Assembly (NCBI GenBank): GCA_029449235.1
Contig: JANATG010000001.1
Coordinates: 2,728,001 to 2,792,000, forward strand
DNA: 64,000 nt
Direction: 5' to 3'
DNA from: Linnemannia schmuckeri
Lineage: Eukaryota; Mortierellomycota; Mortierellomycetes; Mortierellales; Mortierellaceae
The notes under the pieces were generated by a model. It was not told the DNA's origin. It did not search any database and worked only from the letters and a program-made list of their open reading frames with translations. Every line of letters begins with the position of its first letter. Position 1 is the first letter of the stretch. This document shows positions 43,701 to 53,857 of this stretch, one piece after another. A program made the position numbers and the translations under genes.

Positions 43701-46089
43701 ATGGGTGAAAAACACGAATACGAGAACGAAATGGAGATCTCCGGTATAGAGAAGGCATGCATCGGCGACAGCGTCTCCCTTGAGGAGGCCGAGCAAGAGA
43801 ACTCCAAGATTGAAGCCGTTCGTTTGGGTATGTTTTTTTTTGACACCATGCTTTATTTGCTCTTTCACTCTATGACGCTGTGCCTGTGCCCGACACTCTT
43901 TTTTCCTTCACCCTTTGACTTTTTCTATTTCTCATACAGTTGTGCCTCTCACCGATGATCCCTCCTTGATTGCTTTGACTTTCCGTTTCTGGGTCCTCTC
44001 CACTTTTTTCTCCATCCTGGGTTCGATCATCCAGCAATACTACATGTTCCGCGTTGCCAGTGGTACTTTCTCCATCTACTTCGTCAACTTGGCCTCCTAT
44101 GGTATGGGTACTGCCATGGCCCGCGTTCTCCCAACCACCAAGTGGACCATCGGCGGTTACTCTTTTTCCCTCAACCCCGGTCCATTCAACATCAAGGAGC
44201 ATGCCTTGATCGGTATTGCTGTCTCCACTGCCTCCACCTCCGCCTACGCCATCTATGTCTTGTCTGTCATGGATCTCTTCCTTCACTACCGTGTCAATGC
44301 CTTGGGAGCCATGATTCTCATCACAACCACCCAGTGCTTGGGTTACGGTATGGCTGGTACGCTCCGCAAGTACCTTGTCTACCCCGGCGAGATGGTCTGG
44401 TGGTCGAACTTGGTCCAGGTCGTTTTCTACAACGCCATGCACAACACTGACGAGTTCAAGAACAAGACGATGATCCGTGGCTGGTCCTACATGAAATACT
44501 TCTGGGTCTTCTGCGGCGGCATGTTCTTGTACGAGTTCATTCCTCAGTTCTTCGCCCCCATGTTGATCTACTTCGACTGGATCTGCTGGTTCAAGCCCTT
44601 CGATTATAACTTCTGGGCCCTGTTCTCCTCCCATGCCGGTGGTGGTGTCGGTATCCTCTCCCTCACCTTTGAGTGGACCTTTATTGGTGGCACCACCATG
44701 TGGATGCCTCTCGCTACTCAGATCGCCCAGTATGGTGGTATCATTCTTTCCTACTGGGTCATCTTCCCCGTCATCTGGCTGAACAACATCTTCAACGCCA
44801 AGCTCTACGGCCGCCCTCTGACCTCCAAGCTCTTCCATCTGGACGGCAAGCCTTTCAATATCACCACCGTGTTGAACCCCGACTACACCATCAACGAGGA
44901 AAAGTACAATGCCGGCGTCCCAGTCACCATGACCCCCATGTACGCATTGATCTTCTTGTACTCTTTCATTGCTCTCGGTGGCTGTGTCTCTCACATCATT
45001 TGCTTCCACGGCGCTACTATCTGGAAGACCTGGAAGGCTTCCATCAAGTCCACCGATGAAGATATCCACTACAAGATGATGAAGGCCTATCCCGAGGTCC
45101 CTCAGCTGTGGTATGCCATTTTCTACGTTGTCATGCTTGCGCTCTCGATGATGGTCGTTGAGGTCTATGAGCTTCAGCTCCCCTGGTATGGTCTTCTCAT
45201 TGCTGTTGCCATTGGTTGGGCTATGACTCTCCCCATCGGAGCCATGGTCGCCATCACCGGTACCGGGCCAGGTCTCAACGTTATCACTCAGTTGCTCTGC
45301 GGTTTCATCTTCCCCGGCAAGACCATCGCCAACATGACCTTCAAGTGCTACGGTTACATGGCCATGTACCAGTGCCACACTCTCCTTTCGGATCTCAAGC
45401 TCGGTGTCTACATGAAGATCCCCCCACGCTCCATGTTCACCGCCCAGGTCTGGGGCACAATCGTCGGTGGCGTCTTTAACTATATCACCATGATCATCAT
45501 TATTAACACCAAGCGACCCTTCTTGGACGGAACCACGGACGATCCCACTGGTCTCTGGACTGGAGTCAACCCCCAGATCTACTGGGGGTCCGCCCTTATC
45601 TACGGTGCCCTCGGACCCGCCAAGATGTTCGGCAAGTCGTCGCAGTACAACTTTATCTACTGGGGTTTCCTCATCGGTGCCGTCATCCCTGTTATCCAGT
45701 GGGGTCTCTCCAAGAAGTACCCCAATGTCAAATGGTCGACCTTCAACATTGCTGTTTTCGCCGGTGGCATGTCCCAGTATCCCGGAGGACTCGCCATTGG
45801 TGTCATTTGTGGTTTGATTGTCTGCCTCATCTGGCAAGGATGGCTGTTCCACTACCACAAGAACTGGTGGTCTAAGTATACCTTCATCCTCTCTGCTGCC
45901 TTGGATACCGGCGCCGCCTTCACAGGTCTCTTCCTCTTCGTTTTCCTTCAAGGCGGTATCCATCCCAAGCTGGCCTACAACTTTCCCTCTTGGTTCATGA
46001 ACTACTACACTGAGGAGGGCGACAATGCCCCCTACAAGTCTGTTGACCGGTGTGGTGCTGCCGGAAACAAGTGGGAGTCCGGAATGTAA
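43701..46089 (+). CDS. OPT-family oligopeptide transporter
   Basis: Two exons, 43701-43827 and 43940-46089, joined by a 112-nt GT-AG intron (GTATGT ... CATACAG); the spliced protein is 758 aa. OPT proteins are proton-coupled plasma-membrane importers of tetra/pentapeptides, glutathione-like peptides or metal chelates; the substrate here cannot be told. The cytosolic N-terminus is acidic. The splice junction creates RLVVPLTDDPSL, a conserved fungal OPT entry motif, followed by ALTFRFWVLSTFFS. Family signatures include NPGPFNIKEH (from residue 121), QCLGYGMAG (about 174) and KIPPRSMFTAQVWG (from 535). About 12-16 hydrophobic segments span the rest. Length and motifs are complete. Strong codon bias suggests high expression and also produces a long spurious antisense frame. 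Confidence 0.95.
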
Positions 46090-46137
46090 TAGAAGTAGAA
46101 ACAATCATACTCTGATATTTCCTAAGGGTTAACTTAC

Positions 46138-46143
46138 AATAAA
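46138..46143 (+). terminator. Putative poly(A) signal of the OPT gene
   Basis: AATAAA, 49 nt after the stop codon. Confidence 0.45.
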
Positions 46144-46678
46144 TAGACTTACGGAGAGTGGAAGTCAACGAGAACAAGAGAGGGTTTTATTAAGGACAAG
46201 TGCCAGAAAGGCCTTTATAGGTCCTTCAGGTACCAGTTCGAAAGACTTTTAATTGACGTAGAAGTAAAAAGGGAAGTGCGACTCAAATGAATGAGCCTCA
46301 CATCAGTATAGAACACGACACATACCCCCATTCTTTTTTCCAATAATTATAATGCAATTCTGTTTCATTAAGGACGTGTCGATTGTTATTTTGCTTTGTT
46401 TATTACGTTGTCTATGGTCTACGAAAAGAAAAACAAACAATGGAATGCATCGTGTCGCGACCTCCCCGAGGAAAAAAGTAAGGATATAAAAAAAAGACTA
46501 TAAAGGTGAATTAGGCTCTGCCGCCCAACTTTTTTGTCCTGCTGCTCTATAACTACCCACTCGGTATGAACACATACTTTTTTTTTTTGCAGTGGGGTGC
46601 AGTGGGCTGCAGTGGGTGACCCTCCCTCTCTCTGGGCACTTTGGAGAAAAAAACGTGTTTTTTTTCATGGCGATTGAT

Positions 46679-46712
<34 letters not shown>

Positions 46713-47634
46713 GCGCAGAGAACAACATTCATACTTTTAATATGTGCTTTTTTGCGGTTGGACATATTACTACACTTGGTAGGCGCTAGTACGTACTTTT
46801 TCCAAAAAAAAAAGAAAAAAAAAACCTACAGCACATAGTTTTCCCATGTGGTCCTCCACCATAGTTACTGACTATGCCATCAACTATCTAACTGCGTAGA
46901 TCGGAAAGGATGCGGTGGGTTTAGTGGTGTATGGCCGTAGCTTAACGGTGAAGGTTTTTTATCGAACAAATATCGGATGTCAGACCACTCTAGGAAAAAA
47001 GATGTGCCAAAAGGCCAAGGCATATACATGTGCTTTTTTAGAGTCAAGGATATGGATACACCACCTGAGATAGTTTTTGCTCGTGTGGCGCTTCGCTAGC
47101 CACACATGAGAATGGGAGTTGCTCTGGAGCGCCCATGGATCCACGCGCGGCCGATGAGCGGTTGCTGGACAGTTTGTTGGGAAGGAGGAAGTTGTCATTG
47201 ATGGAGAGGTTGAAAATAGTCCTTTTCATTCATATCTAGTTTTATTTTTTTCCGTTGAAGCTGTGAGGAGCAGCGGCAATTGTTGCGCAGAGCCAGGTAG
47301 CGGATCGGACTGCGACTGGTGGGTGGCTCTTGGAAGAGTTTGGTATGTAGTCCCCTGTCACTATCGAATGCCTTCCTTGGGCTTTTCACTGGAGAAATAA
47401 AATGGCGAGCGAAAAAAAAAAATAGATGTACTTTTTTGGGGCGAGGCGCAGTGAGCCTTTTTCTCTCTGGGTAGTGGCGACCAAGGTGAGCACACACAAG
47501 AATGCAACCGACCGAGAGCCCTTTTCCTCATCACGGATTGTTAAACTACCTTTAAACCCATCCCCCGAGCAAAAAAAGAGAATGGAAAAAAGAAAGAGAG
47601 ATGTTGTTCTTTCGAACAAGTCTATAGAGCAATG
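46144..47634. other. No recognisable gene; long homopolymer
   Basis: Contains a 30-T run at 46682-46711 and A-rich runs near 46806-46824. A tRNA-like box A around 46936 lacks a matching box B. Short frames only. Confidence 0.4.
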
Positions 47635-48184
47635 GGCTTAATCTTAGCAGATCGTAACAACAAGTCTATTCTACTGCCTACAATACCCCGTTCAATTAAA
47701 GTCGCCTGCAATGGATTTATCCTTAACAATATCTGGAATTAACATTAGTGGGGTTGTCACAAAGCCTTTCCGCTCTCCAACATGACCCCACGTTCGTATG
47801 ATTCTGGACCGTAGGTCTATTCGTATTCAACTAAAATTGGCAGAAGGTGGTAATCGTCGCGTTCTAGCACGGGTTCTGACTTAGAGGCAGCCATAACCTA
47901 ACGGATGATAGCTTCGGGCCATTGCCTGCTCAGGCAGGCCCATATACCAATTATCCGAATGGAAGCTTTCTTAAGGACAAAGTTCAATTAATATTCCAAC
48001 ATCATTTCATCAGTAGGGAAGAACTAACCTGTCTCACGACGGTCTAAATCCCAGGTCTTGTTCCCTATTAATGGATGGACAGTCCAACGCTTACTGAATT
48101 CTGCTTCAGTATGATAAGAAGAGCCGACATCGAAGGATCAAAAAGCAACGTCGCTATGAACGCTTGGCTGCCACAAGCCAGTTA
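47635..48184 (-). pseudogene. LSU (25S/28S) rRNA-derived copy, 550 bp
   Basis: The minus strand reads the last ~550 nt of large-subunit rRNA: TAACTGGCTTGTGGCAGCC (from 48184), the GCGTTCATAGCGACGTTGC and TTCGATGTCGGCTCTTC blocks, GACCGTCGTGAGACAGGTTAG, CGGGGTATTGTAGGCAG, and the 3' end GATCTGCTAAGATTAAGCC (to 47635). The sarcin-ricin loop region is degenerate in a similar way to the copy at 41858-42557, and many small changes and gaps are present, so it is not a working rRNA. The opposite flank starts unrelated sequence right after CCAGTTA. Confidence 0.88.
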
Positions 48185-48286
48185 GTTTGCTTTTTATTTT
48201 CTGTACTGGTGATTTTTTTTCGCATCGGTCGCTCATGTGGAATAATCAGCTACCCTTAATAGAGTGAACAGACAACCGCTCATTAT

Positions 48287-48610
48287 TGTTACTCAGGGAG
48301 AGAGGGTCGAAGGCCAGAGCTGTAGGACCGCTGTTAAGTCCTCAATTGGTACGGGGGAAAAGGGATTTAAGTTGAAGGGAGGCTGATGGTAGAGGGTATG
48401 ATAATAGTGTCCTTAAGAACCACACGAAACAATACACTGCAGCGTGCCAGCGAAACTCATGTCAGTACTGCTCTCGTCCAAGAAGTGATGTGTAAAAGGA
48501 CAAAGAGTAGACAAGAGGGCTTGTCGCACTACTAATATGTCTACTAAAGAATATAACTGCTAATCTAAGACGTCGCCACCGCTGCCTAGCCACCACCTCC
48601 TTTTGCAACT
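48287..48610 (-). mobile_element. Short repeat with TGTTAC/GCAACT ends and 4-bp target duplication (copy 5)
   Basis: 324 bp, flanked by TTAT on both sides (48283-48286 and 48611-48614). It carries an extra ~38 bp (AAAAGGGATTTAAGTTGAAG region) absent from the 286-bp copies but partly present in copy 4. The last base of the terminal GCAACA is changed to T. It lies 100 bp beyond the LSU-derived copy. Confidence 0.72.
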
Positions 48611-48759
48611 TTATCTTGCCATTCCATCATTCAGCTTTCTGTGCGAAAAAATACATCAAAATTCATGTATTTTTCATGCAAACGAACCAGTCAGGTCAAA
48701 AGTTGTACGTACGACTCTCGCGATGAAAAAAATAAAACAGAATACAAACTTCCATAATA

Positions 48760-49830
48760 GGCGAACTTGTATTTGTATTTGTATTCGCACGAGAACTGAA
48801 GAGGGCCCAGGAGATGGACTTGGGGGTGTTGCCGTTCAAGTTTCTATTTTGATATAGCTGCATCTGTAGGACCGAGACAAGTAATCTGGAAAGATCACTG
48901 GAGCCCCAATCTGTGATGCTCGCGTTGAAATAGAAGCCCCAGTTCTTACACAGCATCTCGCTTTCCCTCCTCGTTTTCCCACATCCCAAAATACCAAAGA
49001 GTGGAAACAGGAAAGTCTCTGGTCTGCGAGCTATATCGAGGGCGTAATCAGCAGTACTGCAAGGGTACTGTGGCTCAGGCGACTCCGGCAAGTCAAAGAA
49101 TAGCAGAGTTGGTCGACCCGATTGTGCGGTTGATGTTGCGCGAGCGAAAACAAAGGGTAATCTTCTAAGTGGTCCATCAGTTGTTGGAAACGGCTGGTCA
49201 CTTCTACGAATCGGACGAGCTTATTGTGGTAGACCGAGCCAGGAGCGAACAGTTTGTCCTCGATCCGTTTCACATGCTCTCTCCATATCTCTCCTATTGA
49301 ATGGCAATAAGGGTACAATCAGCATTGGTCAGGCGTCGATCGGCAGCTCATCAGTAAATATCAGTTTTCATGTGGGATGGCGAAGCGATTGGTGTACCCA
49401 ACAGCAGCGAGCCAGGACGAAGGTTACCCAGAAGACAACCGGAGACAGGAATAAATGCAAGAATTATGTCAGTACAGTTTAATGGGTGCATTAGGTTAGC
49501 AAATGTGCAATAGACAAGCTTATGAGCAAGGTGGCAATGAAAGCAAAACACGTCTGCCTTACCTGGTGATGGCCGCTAGACGATGACGTGAATCGTGGCT
49601 CGAGTGTTGAGCAGAACGAGGATCTCCTCGTCGTTGTCATCGCCTGAGATGGAGACACTCCAGAGGGCGAGGGACTCGGTAACAATGTCGTCAAAGGCAG
49701 GATTCTGCTTGGTCTTGATGAAGTCTTTGAGGTCGCCGATTGTCTTGGTTGACTCGATCTCGATAAGGACTGTGTTGGCGGTTGCTTCTCCATCGATAAG
49801 ACAAAACAGGATCAGAGGGTTGTTGTCCAT
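48760..49830 (-). pseudogene. Broken Crinkler (CRN)-type effector gene
   Basis: Exon 1 (49830-49563) encodes a CRN N-terminal ubiquitin-like domain: LILFCLIDGEATANTV, KTIGDLKDFIKTK, FDDIVTESLALWSVSI, HVIV. A TAG at codon 85 (49578-49576) interrupts it shortly before a good donor (CAG|GTAAGG). A 269-nt intron (49562-49294) joins in phase to GEIWREHVKRIEDKLFAPGS, as in related fungal CRN proteins. The frame shifts by one near 49120 and continues with TLLFFDLPESPEPQ and FLFPLFGILGCGKTR, a P-loop NTPase motif, then EMLCKNWGFYFNAS and DWGSSDL. After about 48850 the rest of the C-terminal domain is missing. CRN proteins are secreted or intracellular effectors in oomycetes and several early fungi; any function here is lost. 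No classical signal peptide is visible. Confidence 0.75.
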
Positions 49831-50429
49831 GGTGTTGCGAAGCATCAAAGGAAAGAAATAGAAGGAAGAAAATGAGGACGGTAAAGAGAGTGAAGAAGGT
49901 GAGAGATATAGAGAAGGCGAAGGATGAAAGGAAAGAAAAAGAGAGAAAGATGAAAGGAGGTGAGGGATTAAAAGGAAAACGAAAGAAGTACGGCGAAGGA
50001 AGAAGAAAGGGTATGAGAGCGGTGGCAACACTGTGCGCTCTATTCCCATTCCATGCCTCTTCCATCCCAGTTCTTATTTTCTTCATCGTTCTACCCTCTG
50101 TCTTCCTTCTCTGTCTTTTTTGTCTACTTGGTCCTCTTACTTCTAATCTTGTGTTTTTCTCCAATCTTCACCTCTGCCTTTCGTTTATTGATCACTGTCC
50201 TTTTTTCTTTGATTCAACTATTTAAGTGCCGCAGCCTTGTCGATATTATGTTCATGAGGCCAAACCCACCATGAGTACGACGGCAAAGAAGAAGAAGTGT
50301 AACAGTAGGAGCAGCAGGAATGAGAACAGGAGGAAGAGGAGAACAGCAGAGCAACCAGGCTAGGCGACAAGACACGGTCCCTTTGAAAGCCAAAAGCGAC
50401 TCTTCCGGTTAAACCGGAAGCTTAAGCGA
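49831..50429. other. Upstream region of the Crinkler relic
   Basis: Strongly strand-asymmetric: purine-rich on the plus strand from 49850 to 50010, hence a pyrimidine-rich leader for the minus-strand gene. No other gene seen. Confidence 0.4.
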
Positions 50430-50660
50430 CTGCACTGAGAAAACGACAAATACAAGTTCCTACGCCTAGAAGCACAGGATTTACTGGGCTTAGGGGGCTT
50501 CGGGAGTTATCATCGAGTTCGTCAGCATTACCCTGACCTGGAACACCTCAAGTTGCACACACAACAAGGAGAATAGGACTTGAATCGACCTGCCGACAAC
50601 CTCCGGAACCACTACCCTAAACTTGACAATCTAAGGATCCCTTCGACCTAGGGACGATCC
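50430..50660 (+). pseudogene. Scrap of family A F-box/LRR sequence
   Basis: The plus strand reads EAQDLLGLGGFGSYHRV, then YPDLEHLKLHTQQ, a stop, and LNRPADNLRNHYPKLDNLRI. This matches the order EDF-L... CPNL-L-L ... LA-NLR-H-PKL--L of family A LRRs. Nothing before or after continues it. It is a displaced fragment 10 kb from the main array. Confidence 0.45.
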
Positions 50661-51097
50661 AGATCGACGTGAATTTGGTGGCGTTTCACATTTTGTTGAA
50701 TGATCTTTGCTTAAGATTCGCTGGCCCTCTTTCCTTTTCATCCTTGTCACCTCCTTGCTGTGATGAGCGTGCCTTATTTACGGACACCTTTTTTGGTGTA
50801 GTGAGTTAGGTATCCTAGCGAATGGGTACGTATCCAAAGCTCCTTCCTTCCCTCGCATTCAAAACGTGAGCATAGTACCCCATCCTGTTTTCTCCACCAT
50901 CGTCTTTTCAAGCGTATGCAAATGGCTTTTTTTTTTTTGTAATGCATTATTTTGATTTATTGTAAGGTATAGATAAAGAATAGATAGTTGAATAAAAATA
51001 TAACGATGTGGTGGTAAGGATGTGTGTGAGGGGTATAGATAACCTATTTTACAAGTATTTCTTTCTTTTGTTACTTCAACTAATACAAAAAAGGACC
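50661..51097. other. 3' flank of the SulP gene
   Basis: AT-rich. AATAAA on the minus strand at 50961-50956 is a possible poly(A) signal for the SulP gene. Confidence 0.4.
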
Positions 51098-53857
51098 TTA
51101 GACGTAGTGGATGTCAGTCTTGTCGATGGAACCAAAGTCAGAGCCCTTGTTGCCATGGTCTTTCTCCCAGGCCTGGGAGCGGATTAAGACAGAGTCGACG
51201 GCGTCACGGACAGTCAAGTGGACCAAACCAGCCTCCTTCAAGAAGGGTGACTGACCGAGCACGGAGACAGCAGCAGATCCAATGTCGGTGTGGTTCTTCT
51301 TGTCAGCAGACTCGGGGACAATCTCGTCATCGGAAGCAGTGGCATTGTCGAGGACCTCGACCTTCTGGAGGGCGATAGGAGCGACGGGGCGGGTGATGCC
51401 GGACATCTCGAGGACATGGAGAACCGAGGACTGGATGCCAACGAAATGAACTTCAAAGAAGGTCGAGGGCTCGTCGGTGACACCGGCATAGTCCTTCAAG
51501 AGATCGCGCAAGTCAAAGAGACCCTGGAGTCCGGTCGAATCAATGCTGTTGACGGCCGAGAAATCAAAGACGACGGCGCGGAGCTTGGGGAGATCGTCTT
51601 CGGTGACGTTCGAGTCGGCACCGTGGGCGATCTTGCGGAGGTTGCGGACATGGACGGCCATGTCGTCCGACCAGAGCTTCTCGGAGGTCTCCTTGACGTG
51701 GCCACCGAAGCGGGTGTACTTGTAGGTCTCGTCAAGGACCCAGGTCTTGAAGGCCTCAGAGTTGGGAAAGGTGGTCGACTCCTCAATGCGGAAGACGAGG
51801 ACGCCATGGGGGGCTGAGACGGTCTCGATGGTGCTGTCGAGGGTAGAGTCGATGAAGACATCAGGACGGTCCTTGATCTGACGGAGGACGTGAAAGTTGG
51901 GGCGAGCAACGCGGAAAAGAAGGACGAGGAGAGAGAAACCAACACCAGCGGCGATACCGGTCTCGACGGAGACAAAGATGGTGACCCAGAGGGCGACCTG
52001 GGAGGATAGGAAGTCCCAGAGATTGACCTTGTAAAACTGGATGAAGACCGAGGGGGGAGAGATCAGGACAGACACGGCGACCATGATAACGGCGGAGAGG
52101 GCGGCATCGGGAATGTAGAAGAAGCTGTATCATTGTTGAGAGGAAGAGAATAAGGTTAGCATGGTTGCTCATGCCGAAGACATGCCTTTATTATATACAA
52201 AGAGAAGGGAGGAGTGTGGTCCCATCGCGTTAAGGATAGCTCTAATCGAGCTGCTTCCAAGGGGAACCAATCAGATCTCGCTGATACCCAGTCGCCAGAT
52301 CGGTATCGACCTTATTGCTTCACCTCTCCACCTGAGGTGGTATCCTTCTATTCCACTCGCAAACCTTGTTCTTTTCCAGTGTCAATCGCCGTCATCGCAT
52401 CGCATCACATCCCGTCCCTGTTACCGCTTCTGTTCCTTATCCAACTTGCATGAGAAACGTGCTGCACCAACCCCCTACTTTTCGAAGCAGCCCACGTGTA
52501 CAGGAAAGACGAGAATAAACAAAAAAATTATGCGCTGCGTTGCACAGCATCACGAGTCGATAACTTACACAGGGGTCAAGAAGTACAAAGCCAAGAGGAC
52601 AAGGGCACCAGTGACAAAACCAGCAAAAGGTGACCTGACACCGCACTGGAACTTGACAGCAGAGCGAGAGAACGATCCAGTGACAGCATAAGCACCAAAG
52701 AACGAGGCAGTAACGTTGGCGAGTCCGAGAGCAAGCAATTCCTGGTTGGTGTCGATTTGGTAGCGGTTCTTTCTGGCGAAGGCCTTTCCGATAGCAATGT
52801 GTTCCAGAATGACAGCGAGCGAGATGGCAAACAACTTGGGGGCAATCTCGGAGAAGATCTCAGAGGTGACGGAGGGGACAGCTGGTGAGGGGAGACCGGA
52901 GGGAACCTTCTTCAAGATTGAGAGTTTGTAGATGGGCTGACCCTTGGCATCAAGAGCGGGGTCATGGTTGACGGCATAGGAAAGTGCAGTGGCCAAGACG
53001 GTGACGATGAAGAAGCGTGAGATCCTGATGAATTGGATCGAAAACTTGCCGCGTCCCCAGCGGTCGACGGCGAGGCCGATGGCGATGAGAAGGAAGAAGG
53101 AGACGAGTCCAAAGACGAGATCCAACCAGGACAAGGTGCTAATGGCCTGGAACATCTTGATAATGATGTCGTAAACGGGGGCACGGTTGTTAATGTTGGG
53201 CACTCCGAGCCACTTGGGGATCTGCTGGATGACAATGGTGGCAGCAGCTCCAGAAGTGTAGCCGACAAGGACAGTGGTAGGGAAGAAATCAAGAATAATT
53301 CCGAGGCGGAGGATACCGAGGATCATGGTGAAGGCACCGACACAGAGGCAAGAAATGGCAGCGACAGCGGGGGCAGACATGCGTCCAGCAAGCTCAGTCA
53401 CGAGTTCACCAGTAATTAGCGAGATAACAGCAGTAGGTCCGATAGTCAAATCCTTAGAAGTTCCCATGAAGCAGTAGAAGATGGCGCCAATGTAAGCAGA
53501 GTAAAGGCCGTGCTGGACCTGGAGACCAGCGACCTTGGCATACGACATTCCCTGGGGAACGACAATCAAACCGACAGTAATACCGGCAACGGCATCTCTA
53601 AACGCCCAGTTACGGTTGTACTTGGGCAACCTATTGTTTGCATAAGAGGAGGGTTGTCAGGATACAATTGAAATGAAATGAAATAAAATAGGGGGACAGG
53701 GGTGGCGGATTAAAAGAGAGAGCGAGAGGAAAGGATGATCGTTTTACCATTTGATGATGGGGAGACGCTCGGTAATGTAGCGGGGGGTGTTTCTGGGGAA
53801 GGCCTTGACCCAGGAGACGAGCTCGTGGCCGAACTGCTTAAGCTGGCGATCAGCCAT
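51098..53857 (-). CDS. SulP-family sulfate/anion transporter with STAS domain
   Basis: Three exons on the minus strand: 53857-53748, 53630-52569 and 52124-51098, with introns of 117 and 444 nt (donors GTAAAA and GTAAGT; acceptors AATAG and ATACAG), giving 732 aa. SulP proteins carry sulfate or related anions across the plasma membrane. Exon 1 is a cytosolic N-terminus. Exon 2 begins at YNRNWAFRDAVAGITVG and holds most membrane segments, including VPQGMSYAKVAGL and GPTAVISLITGE (residues 101-112). The second junction yields LTPVFFYIPDAALSAVI, a conserved SulP segment. The C-terminal STAS domain spans about 485-650 with the VVFDFSAVNSIDSTG signature (575-589). All parts are intact. Sulfate specificity is likely but not proven; the protein is shorter than yeast Sul1/Sul2. 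Confidence 0.93.

Noticed and set aside
43870..46104. A 744-codon open frame antisense to the OPT gene
   Set aside because: It is the mirror of a strongly codon-biased gene: the sense strand gives a complete OPT protein with family motifs, while the antisense product is a low-complexity Gly/Asp/Glu/Val/His-rich text without any motif.
46926..46990. tRNA-like sequence (TAGCTTAACGG resembles box A)
   Set aside because: No box B at the right distance and no acceptor or anticodon stem that closes.
51290..51817. Plus-strand open frame of 175 codons opposite the STAS exon
   Set aside because: Shadow of the codon-biased SulP gene; no motif and no splice partners.
53033..53419. Plus-strand open frame of 128 codons opposite SulP exon 2
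   Set aside because: Same antisense effect; charged low-complexity product.
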